From Pseudomonadota bacterium (GTDB lineage Bacteria > Pseudomonadota > Gammaproteobacteria > Burkholderiales > Rhodocyclaceae): a DNA stretch of 5,645 nt. The position numbers and the translations under genes are program-made. The DNA lies in assembly GCA_021811225.1 (NCBI GenBank), contig JAJZPJ010000171.1:1-5645 (forward strand), in the 5' to 3' direction. The notes beneath the pieces were generated by a model, which was not told the DNA's origin, ran no database searches, and saw only the letters and a program-made list of their open reading frames with translations. Below, one piece after another: positions 1 to 5,220 of this stretch. Every line of letters starts with the position of its first letter. Position 1 is the first letter of the stretch.

Positions 1-1
1 C

Positions 2-274
2 CGTCTGTTGCTGATCGCCTCGCCCGACGGCGCCCAAGGCAGCCTCAGCCTCCACCAGGACGCGCGCCTCTACGCCAGCCTGCTCGCGCCCGGCGAGAAG
101 CTGAACCACAGCCTCGCGCCGGGCCGGTGCGCCTACCTGCATCTCGTCGGCGGCGAGCTCACGGTCAATGGCCGGCGCCTCGTCGGCGGCGACGGCGCCA
201 AGATCGCCGACGAGACCGCGCTCGCGCTCGCGGCCAATACCGAGTCCGAGCTGCTGCTCTTCGACCTGCCCTGA
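2..274 (+). CDS. Pirin/YhaK-family bicupin protein, C-terminal part (5' truncated)
   Basis: This is the 3' end of a gene that enters from the left edge; the frame is open from base 2, and the TTG at 8 is internal rather than a real start. The visible 90 residues begin RLLLIASPDGAQGSLSLHQD and end in ESELLLFDLP before a TGA. The 'SPDG..GSL.LHQDARLYASLL.PGE' stretch, followed by a beta-rich 'LHLVGGELTVNG..L.GGDGAKI' cupin turn pattern, is what I recognise as the second cupin domain of YhaK-type pirins. Members of this group are cytoplasmic bicupins. Some have quercetin 2,3-dioxygenase activity in vitro, but their physiological role is mostly unclear. The metal-binding histidines lie in the N-terminal cupin, which is outside the window, so activity cannot be judged. 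The gene is co-directional with dnaE, 54 bp upstream, with no obvious functional link. Family assignment is fairly confident; function is not. Confidence 0.75.
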   Translation, partial: RLLLIASPDGAQGSLSLHQDARLYASLLAPGEKLNHSLAPGRCAYLHLVGGELTVNGRRLVGGDGAKIADETALALAANTESELLLFDLP

Positions 275-294
275 GCGCGCATAGCGATCAGAGA

Positions 295-312
295 CGCCCG
301 TTGCGCCGGGCG
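295..312 (+). terminator. Small GC hairpin after the pirin-like gene
   Basis: CGCCCG (295-300) pairs perfectly with CGGGCG (307-312) around the 6-nt loop TTGCGC. It lies 20 bp after the pirin-like stop codon. There is no T-run after it, so intrinsic termination would be weak at best. It also sits where a -35 box for dnaE would fall. It may have no function. Confidence 0.25.
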
Positions 313-320
313 CGAACGGG

Positions 321-326
321 TAAAAT
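321..326 (+). promoter_or_regulatory. Possible -10 box for dnaE
   Basis: TAAAAT matches the sigma-70 -10 consensus TATAAT at 5 of 6 positions and stands out in this GC-rich DNA. No good -35 exists at normal spacing; TTGCGC at 301-306 is only 14 bp away. If used, transcription would start around 332-335, on or beside the ATG codons at 329 and 335, giving a leaderless or nearly leaderless dnaE message. Inferred from sequence only. Confidence 0.35.
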
Positions 327-328
327 GA

Positions 329-3300
329 ATGTCTATGCCTTCAGCGCGCTTCGTCCATCTCAGGCTGCACAGCGAATACTCGATCAGCGACGGCATGGTG
401 CGCATCGATGCCGCGGTGGCGCGCGCTGCGGCCGACGCCATGCCGGCATTGGCGCTCACCGATCTGGCCAACCTGTTCGGCATGGTCAAGTTCTACTCGG
501 CGGCGCGCTCGGCGGGGATCAAGCCGATCATCGGCTGCGACGCCTGGGTGGCGGAGGACCCGCTGGCGGGCGAATCCCGCGATCCGGCGCGCGAGGGCGG
601 CAGCCGCCTGCTGCTCCTGGCCAGGAACCGCGACGGCTACCTGCGCCTGTGCGAACTGCTCACCGCGGCCCAGCTGGGATCCCGCCGCCAGGGCCGCGCC
701 GAGATCCCGCGCGCGCTGCTGGAGACGGGCGACAATCGCGGGCTGATCGCGCTCTCCGGCGCCCATCTGGGCGAGATCGGGCAACTGCTGCTCTCCGGCA
801 AGGAGGCGCAGGCCGAGAGCAGCGCGCGCCGCTGGGCGCGGCTGTTTCCCGACAGCTTCTATCTGGAGCTGCAGCGCTACGGCCAGGCCAACGCCGAGCT
901 GCTGGGCGCCCTCACCGTGAGCCTCGCCGGCCGCCTGGGCCTGCCGCTGGTGGCCACCCATCCGGTGCAGTTCATCGAGCGCGAGGACTTCACCGCCCAC
1001 GAGGCGCGCGTGTGCATCGCCGAGGGCTACGTGCTGGCCGACACGCGCCGCCCCAAGGCCTTCAGTGACGAGCAGTACTTCAAGTCGCAGGCCGAGATGG
1101 CGGAGCTGTTCGCCGACCTGCCCGAGGCGCTGGAGAACTCGGTGGAGATCGCCCGGCGCTGCAGCCTGACGATCGAGCTGGGCAAGAGCAAGCTGCCGCC
1201 CTCGCCGACGCCGCCCGGGCTGACCATCGACGAGTACCTGGCGCAGCAGTCGGCCGAGGGGCTGGAGCTGCGCCTGCGCCAGCTCTTTCCCGACGCCGCG
1301 CTGCGCGAGGAAAAGCGGCCGCAGTATCGGGCAAGGCTCGAACTGGAGATCCACACCATCGTGCAGATGGGCTTCTCCGGCTACTTCCTGATCGTCGCCG
1401 ACTTCATCCAGTGGGCCAAGCAGAACGGCGTCCCGGTCGGCCCCGGACGCGGCTCGGGCGCGGGCTCGCTGGTGGCCTACAGCCTCCTGATCACCGATCT
1501 CGATCCGCTGCGCTACGACCTGCTGTTCGAGCGCTTCCTGAATCCCGAGCGCGTCTCGATGCCCGACTTCGACATCGACTTCTGCCAGGACGGCCGCGAC
1601 CGGGTGATCGATTACGTCAAGAAGCGCTACGGCGCCCACGCCGTCTCGCAGATCGTCACCTTCGGCACGCTGGCGGCCAAGGCGGTGATCCGCGACGTCG
1701 GCCGCGTGCTCGACCTGCCGTTCAACTTCGTCGACCAGTTCGCCAAGCTGATCCCCAACGAGCTGGGCATCACCCTGGAGAAGGCGCGCGAGCAGGAGCC
1801 GCTGATCAACGAGCGCATCCTCCGCGAGGAGGAGCTGCGCCAGCTCTGGGATCTGGCGGTGCGCCTGGAGGGCCTGACGCGCAACGTCGGCATGCACGCG
1901 GGCGGCGTGCTGATCGCGCCGGGCAAGCTCACCGACTTCTGCCCGCTGTACTCGCCCCAGGGCGCGGTAGACGGCGACAACCAGTCGGTGGTGAGCCAGT
2001 TCGACAAGGACGACGTCGAGCGCGTCGGCCTGGTCAAGTTCGACTTCCTCGGCCTGCGGACGCTGACCATCCTCGACGAGGCGGTCAATTCGGTGCGCCG
2101 CCTGAATCCGGAACTCAAGGACTTCCGCCTGGAGGACATCCCGCTCGACGACAAGGCCACCTTCGCGCTGTTCGCTGCCGGCAACACCACCGCGGTGTTC
2201 CAGTCGGAATCGCGCTCGGCCAAGGACCTGGAGCGGCGCCTGAAGGGCGACAGCTTCGAGGACATCATCGCCCTGATGGCGCTGAACCGCCCCGGACCGC
2301 TGCAGTCGGGGATGGTGGACGACTTCATCAACCGCAAGAACGGCCGCGCCAAGGCGGAGTATTTCCACCCCGACCTGGAGCCGGTGTTGAAGCCCACCTA
2401 CGGCGTCATCGTGTACCAGGAGCAGGTGATGCTGGTGGCGCAGATCCTCGCCGGCTACACCCTGGGCGGCGCCGACCTGCTGCGCCGCGCGATGGGCAAG
2501 AAGAAGGCCGAGGAGATGGCGCAGCAGCGCGCCATCTTCACCGAGGGCGCGACCGGGCGCGGCGTCGAAGAATCGCTCGCCACGCATCTGTTCGACCTGA
2601 TGGAGAAGTTCGCCGAGTACGGCTTCAACAAGTCGCACTCCGCCGCCTACGCGCTGATCGCCTTCCAGACCGGCTGGCTCAAGCACTACCATCCGGCGGC
2701 CTTCATGGCGGCGACGATGAGCTCGGAACTGGCCGACACCGACAAGGTGCATCTGTTCTACCAGGACGCGCTGGACAACGGCATCCGCTTCCTGCCGCCC
2801 GACATCAACAGCGGCCAGGTGCGCTTCGAGCCGGTCGATGCCCAGACCATCCGCTACGGCCTGGGCGCGATCAAGGGCACCGGCGAAGCGGCGCTGGGCG
2901 CGATCCTGCGCGCCCGGGAGCGCGACGGCCCGTTCCGCGACCTCTACGACTTCTGCCGCCGCATCGACAAGCGCGTGGCCAACCGCCGGGTGATCGAGGC
3001 CTTGATCCGCGCCGGCGCCTTCGACTCGGTCGACGCCGACCGCGCCCGCCTGCTGGCCTCGGTCGGGGTGATGCTGAGCGCGGCCGAGCAGGCCGAGAAG
3101 CACGCGCTGCAAGGCGGCCTGTTCGGCGACGGCGACGACAGCCCGGATTACGTGTGCACGCGGCCCTGGAGCGAGCGCGAGCGCCTCCTGAACGAGAAGC
3201 AGGCCCTGGGCTTCTTCTTCTCCGGCCACCCGTTCAACGCCCATCGCGCCGAACTGGCGCCCATCGTCAGGAAGTCGCTGGCCCAGCTGGAGGCGAGCCG

Positions 3301-3802
3301 CGAGAACACGCTGATGGCCGGCGTCGTGGTGTCGGTGCGCACGCAGATGACCCGGCGCGGCAAGATGGCCATCGTGATGCTCGACGACGCCAGCGCCCAG
3401 GTCGAGATCTCGGTGTTCAACGAGCTGTTCGAGGCCGAGCGCGCCAAGATCAAGGAGGACGAGCTGCTGCTGGTCGAGGGCCGCGTCCAGCGCGACGATT
3501 TCTCCGGCGGCCTGCGCGTGGTCGCCGAGACGCTGCTCACCCTGGCCGATGCGCGCGGCCGTTACGCCAAGGGGCTCTATCTGGCGATGAACGGCGAGTC
3601 GAACGCCGAGAAGCTGCGCGCGCTGCTCGCCCCCTACCGCGCGAGCGGCGGCGCCTGCCCGGTGCGCCTGAAATACCGGAACGGCGAGGCCGAGGTGGAG
3701 CTGGGGCTGCCCGACAGCTGGCGGGTGCGCCTGGACGATGCGCTGCTCGCTGCGCTGGGCGACTGGCTGACGCCGGCCAACGTCAGCATCGTCTATCAGT
3801 GA
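329..3802 (+). CDS. dnaE: DNA polymerase III alpha subunit (replicative polymerase)
   Basis: Catalytic subunit of the replicative polymerase holoenzyme, extending DNA 5'->3' on both strands at the fork. The 1157 residues are close to E. coli DnaE (1160). Domains in order: PHP (about 7-280); palm/thumb/fingers (about 295-850), with GPGRGSGAGS at 371-380, PDFDIDF holding D415 and D417, and VKFDFLGL holding D572, corresponding to the E. coli catalytic aspartates 401, 403 and 555; helix-hairpin-helix (YGLGAIKGTGE from about 843); a clamp-binding motif QGGLF at 928-932, placed like E. coli QADMF; OB fold (about 995-1070); and a C-terminal region expected to bind tau. In the PHP domain HLRLH (10-14) and TDLAN (44-48) lack histidines found in metal-binding PHP domains, as in E. 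coli, so it is probably not a proofreading nuclease; a separate epsilon subunit is expected. ATG 329 has only a weak GGG upstream. ATG 335 would remove two residues and is equally possible. Confidence 0.97.
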   Translation: MSMPSARFVHLRLHSEYSISDGMVRIDAAVARAAADAMPALALTDLANLFGMVKFYSAARSAGIKPIIGCDAWVAEDPLAGESRDPAREGGSRLLLLARNRDGYLRLCELLTAAQLGSRRQGRAEIPRALLETGDNRGLIALSGAHLGEIGQLLLSGKEAQAESSARRWARLFPDSFYLELQRYGQANAELLGALTVSLAGRLGLPLVATHPVQFIEREDFTAHEARVCIAEGYVLADTRRPKAFSDEQYFKSQAEMAELFADLPEALENSVEIARRCSLTIELGKSKLPPSPTPPGLTIDEYLAQQSAEGLELRLRQLFPDAALREEKRPQYRARLELEIHTIVQMGFSGYFLIVADFIQWAKQNGVPVGPGRGSGAGSLVAYSLLITDLDPLRYDLLFERFLNPERVSMPDFDIDFCQDGRDRVIDYVKKRYGAHAVSQIVTFGTLAAKAVIRDVGRVLDLPFNFVDQFAKLIPNELGITLEKAREQEPLINERILREEELRQLWDLAVRLEGLTRNVGMHAGGVLIAPGKLTDFCPLYSPQGAVDGDNQSVVSQFDKDDVERVGLVKFDFLGLRTLTILDEAVNSVRRLNPELKDFRLEDIPLDDKATFALFAAGNTTAVFQSESRSAKDLERRLKGDSFEDIIALMALNRPGPLQSGMVDDFINRKNGRAKAEYFHPDLEPVLKPTYGVIVYQEQVMLVAQILAGYTLGGADLLRRAMGKKKAEEMAQQRAIFTEGATGRGVEESLATHLFDLMEKFAEYGFNKSHSAAYALIAFQTGWLKHYHPAAFMAATMSSELADTDKVHLFYQDALDNGIRFLPPDINSGQVRFEPVDAQTIRYGLGAIKGTGEAALGAILRARERDGPFRDLYDFCRRIDKRVANRRVIEALIRAGAFDSVDADRARLLASVGVMLSAAEQAEKHALQGGLFGDGDDSPDYVCTRPWSERERLLNEKQALGFFFSGHPFNAHRAELAPIVRKSLAQLEASRENTLMAGVVVSVRTQMTRRGKMAIVMLDDASAQVEISVFNELFEAERAKIKEDELLLVEGRVQRDDFSGGLRVVAETLLTLADARGRYAKGLYLAMNGESNAEKLRALLAPYRASGGACPVRLKYRNGEAEVELGLPDSWRVRLDDALLAALGDWLTPANVSIVYQ

Positions 3803-3911
3803 GGTGGCCTGGCGCCGCCGCTAGCCATCATCCCGCTGTCGCGAGCGCGATGGGCGGCGTGCTTCGTCTGCAGCAATGACGCCGGCTTTCCGCCGTCGTG
3901 AAATGCGGACG

Positions 3912-3934
3912 CGGGAGCGATACCGCCGCTCCCG
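3912..3934 (-). terminator. Hairpin between the convergent dnaE and peroxiredoxin genes
   Basis: CGGGAGCG (3912-3919) pairs perfectly with CGCTCCCG (3927-3934) around a 7-nt loop. It begins 12 bp past the peroxiredoxin stop codon on the minus strand and 109 bp past the dnaE stop on the plus strand. No uninterrupted T-run follows on either strand; on the minus strand the closest is a TTT several bases on. Position and stem favour a terminator or 3'-end stabiliser for the peroxiredoxin transcript. The rest of the 144-bp gap (3803-3946) shows no gene. Confidence 0.45.
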
Positions 3935-3946
3935 ATGCGAAGCCGC

Positions 3947-4546
3947 TTACAGTTCCTTGGCGTGCTCGGCCAGGAACTTGGCGACACCGGCGGTGGATGC
4001 GTCCATGCCGGGCTTGCCCTTCTTCCAGCCGGCGGGGCAGACCTCGCCGTGCTCCTCGTTGAACTGCAGGGCATCGACCATGCGCAGCATCTCGTCGATA
4101 TCGCGGCCGAGCGGCAGATCATTGACCACCTGGTGGCGGACCACGCCGGCCTTGTCGATCAGGAAGGAGCCGCGGAAGGCGACGCCGCCCGCCGACTCGA
4201 CGTCGTAGGCCTGGCAGATCTCGTGCTTGACGTCGGCGACCAGGGTGTATTTCACCTGGCCGATGCCGCCCTTGTCCACCGGCGTGTTCTTCCATGCGAG
4301 GTGGGTGAATTGCGAATCGATCGAGACGCCGATGACCTCGACCTTGCGCTTCTTGAATTCGTCCAGGCGATGATCGAAGGCGATCAGTTCGGACGGGCAG
4401 ACGAAGGTGAAGTCGAGCGGATAGAAGAACACCACGGCGTACTTGCCCTTGGCGATCTTGGAAAAGGTGACGTCCTTGATCTCGTTGTTGCCGAGAACGG
4501 CGGTGGCGGTGAAATCAGGAGCGGGCTTGCCGACGAGTACAGCCAT
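3947..4546 (-). CDS. Typical 2-Cys peroxiredoxin (AhpC/Prx1 class)
   Basis: A 199-residue cytoplasmic thiol peroxidase that reduces H2O2, organic hydroperoxides and possibly peroxynitrite, recycled by AhpF- or thioredoxin-type reductants. The thioredoxin fold starts at VGKPAPDFTA. The active site is PLDFTFVCPSE, with peroxidatic Cys50 and conserved Pro43 and Thr47; Arg125 in FRGSFLID is the usual active-site arginine. The resolving cysteine is Cys170 in VCPAGW. A further cysteine, Cys111, is unlikely to be catalytic. A GGIG at 93-96 sits where overoxidation-sensitive eukaryotic Prx have GGLG, but the C-terminus (AEHAKEL) lacks the YF motif, so I infer a robust bacterial type. The start at 4546 is set by an AAGGAG ribosome site 9 nt upstream and by homology; an in-frame extension to 4723 does not resemble Prx and would cover the promoter region. 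It is convergent with dnaE and divergent from the rubrerythrin gene, with an OxyR-like site between. It could be named ahpC, but no ahpF is visible. Confidence 0.95.
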   Translation of the reverse strand: MAVLVGKPAPDFTATAVLGNNEIKDVTFSKIAKGKYAVVFFYPLDFTFVCPSELIAFDHRLDEFKKRKVEVIGVSIDSQFTHLAWKNTPVDKGGIGQVKYTLVADVKHEICQAYDVESAGGVAFRGSFLIDKAGVVRHQVVNDLPLGRDIDEMLRMVDALQFNEEHGEVCPAGWKKGKPGMDASTAGVAKFLAEHAKEL

Positions 4547-4555
4547 GATTTGAAT

Positions 4556-4561
4556 CTCCTT
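4556..4561 (-). promoter_or_regulatory. Ribosome binding site of the peroxiredoxin gene
   Basis: On the minus strand AAGGAG lies 9 nt before the ATG at 4546. It fixes this start against the longer open frame that continues upstream to 4723. Confidence 0.85.
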
Positions 4562-4577
4562 GCGTAATGAACAGCGA

Positions 4578-4583
4578 ATTCTA
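4578..4583 (-). promoter_or_regulatory. Likely -10 box of the peroxiredoxin promoter
   Basis: On the minus strand TAGAAT matches TATAAT at 5 of 6 positions. It predicts a start site near 4571 and a leader of about 25 nt containing the ribosome site. The DNA 16-18 bp upstream (about 4600-4607) has no recognisable -35 and lies inside the proximal half of the OxyR-like site, which is the arrangement expected for an activator-dependent promoter. Confidence 0.5.
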
Positions 4584-4596
4584 AGCTCGAACCGGG

Positions 4597-4633
4597 ATAG
4601 CCGGTGGCTATCGTTGGGATTGCGATAATCAAT
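4597..4633. promoter_or_regulatory. OxyR-like operator in the divergent promoter region
   Basis: Reading the plus strand: ATAG (4597-4600), 7 nt, CTAT (4608-4611), 7 nt, ATTG (4619-4622), 7 nt, CAAT (4630-4633). The OxyR consensus from E. coli is ATAG-N7-CTAT-N7-ATAG-N7-CTAT, so spacing is exact and 14 of 16 defined bases match. The two mismatches are complementary, so the second half is still a perfect dyad (ATTG/CAAT). Each dyad also has the T-N11-A core of LysR-type sites. The first dyad is longer than required, with GATAGCC (4596-4602) mirrored by GGCTATC (4606-4612). The site lies between two peroxide-removing genes, where OxyR control is biologically expected. Binding is not shown, and a different LysR-type regulator is possible. 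Confidence 0.65.
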
Positions 4634-4640
4634 TGGATTG

Positions 4641-4668
4641 TTGCCGCTCCGCTGGCTAGGATTATGAC
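4641..4668 (+). promoter_or_regulatory. Possible promoter of the rubrerythrin gene
   Basis: TTGCCG (4641-4646, 4 of 6 to TTGACA) and TATGAC (4663-4668, 4 of 6 to TATAAT) are 16 bp apart. They start 8 bp from the edge of the OxyR-like site, on the side opposite the peroxiredoxin promoter. An alternative pair is TTGGAT (4633-4638) with TAGGAT (4657-4662), 18 bp apart. Both are weak and neither is decisive. Confidence 0.3.
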
Positions 4669-4721
4669 ATTCTCGTCGCGGTTGGAGTATGAGCGGGAAT
4701 GACGGATGGTTCCACACTGAC

Positions 4722-4727
4722 AAGGAG
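4722..4727 (+). promoter_or_regulatory. Ribosome binding site of the rubrerythrin gene
   Basis: AAGGAG lies 7 nt before ATG 4735. It selects this start over an in-frame ATG at 4699, whose 12 extra codons would run through the ribosome site and do not resemble a rubrerythrin N-terminus. Confidence 0.85.
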
Positions 4728-4734
4728 ATTGGCT

Positions 4735-5154
4735 ATGCAACTCAAAGGATCTAAGACCGAAGAAAACCTGAAGGCGGCTTTCGCCGGCGAATCCCAGGCG
4801 AATCGCCGCTACCTCTATTTCGCCAACAAGGCCGACATCGAAGGCCAGAACGACGTGGCGGCGCTGTTCCGTTCCACCGCCGAAGGCGAGACCGGCCACG
4901 CCCACGGGCATCTGGAATACCTGGAGGCGGTCGGCGATCCGGCCACCGGCCTGCCGATCGGCTCGACCCGGAACAACCTGAAGGCCGCGGTGGCCGGCGA
5001 GACCCACGAATACACCGACATGTATCCGGGCATGGCCAAGGCGGCCCGGGCCGAGGGCTTCGACGAGATCGCCGACTGGTTCGAGACGCTGGCGAAGGCG
5101 GAGCGCTCCCACGCCAACCGTTACCAGAAAGCCATCGACCAGCTGGTCGACTGA
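4735..5154 (+). CDS. Rubrerythrin, diiron domain only
   Basis: A 139-residue ferritin-like diiron protein, expected to act in the cytoplasm as an NAD(P)H-linked H2O2 reductase. All seven iron ligands known from Desulfovibrio rubrerythrin can be placed: Glu19 (AGESQAN), Glu52 and His55 (ExxH), Glu89 and Glu92 (AGETHEYT), and Glu123 and His126 (ExxH). The order and spacing of the four helices are intact, with the typical 'NLKAA.AGE' repeated at the start of both halves (11-19 and 81-89). Classical rubrerythrin is about 190 residues because a C-terminal rubredoxin domain passes electrons to the diiron site. Here the protein ends right after the fourth helix and contains no cysteine at all. This is a compact form rather than a broken gene: there is a clean stop and then a well-formed gene 66 bp on. 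Electrons must come from another protein; the Fe-S protein encoded next is a candidate. Expression may share OxyR-type control with the divergent peroxiredoxin gene. Confidence 0.93.
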   Translation: MQLKGSKTEENLKAAFAGESQANRRYLYFANKADIEGQNDVAALFRSTAEGETGHAHGHLEYLEAVGDPATGLPIGSTRNNLKAAVAGETHEYTDMYPGMAKAARAEGFDEIADWFETLAKAERSHANRYQKAIDQLVD

Positions 5155-5166
5155 ACGGCAAGACCT

Positions 5167-5202
5167 GCAAAGGGGCGGGTTCCCTTGCGGGGCTTGCCCC
5201 TT
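5167..5202 (+). promoter_or_regulatory. Alternative hairpins between the rubrerythrin and Fe-S genes
   Basis: The 66-bp gap contains mutually exclusive stems. GCAAAGGG (5167-5174) can pair with CCCTTGC (5182-5188) with one bulged A. AAGGGGC (5170-5176) can instead pair perfectly with GCCCCTT (5196-5202). A third stem is GGGG (5189-5192) with CCCC (5197-5200) around CTTG. The last is followed by the pyrimidine-rich TTCCCT, not by a true U-run. Possible roles are partial termination or protection of the rubrerythrin mRNA, giving unequal expression of the two genes. Confidence 0.4.
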
Positions 5203-5210
5203 CCCTATCC

Positions 5211-5214
5211 GGAG
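5211..5214 (+). promoter_or_regulatory. Ribosome binding site of the Fe-S protein gene
   Basis: GGAG lies 6 nt before ATG 5221 and just after the intercistronic stems, so it remains single-stranded in each of the folds seen here. Confidence 0.7.
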
Positions 5215-5220
5215 AATTCC

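Noticed and set aside
341..3244. A 967-codon open frame antisense to dnaE
   Set aside because: It lies fully opposite a certain dnaE, has the low-complexity Ala/Arg/Leu/Gln/Val-rich composition typical of GC-rich antisense frames, and contains no recognisable domain. Strong third-position G/C bias in dnaE removes stops on this frame.
3839..3850. TCGCGAGCGCGA short palindrome in the convergent gap
   Set aside because: Only a 4-bp stem around a 4-nt loop in GC-rich DNA; not distinguishable from chance.
1411..3879. An 822-codon plus-strand frame overlapping dnaE, and another at 127-1068
   Set aside because: Both are Arg/Gly/Pro/Ala-rich shadow frames over dnaE without motifs or ribosome sites.
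3935..4567. A 210-codon plus-strand frame opposite the peroxiredoxin gene
   Set aside because: The opposite strand encodes a clear peroxiredoxin with both catalytic cysteines; this frame has no family features and covers the same bases.
4547..4723. N-terminal extension of the peroxiredoxin by 59 codons
   Set aside because: The extension has no similarity to Prx, crosses the -10 box and the OxyR-like site, and there is a strong ribosome site just before the family-typical start MAVLVGKPAPDF.
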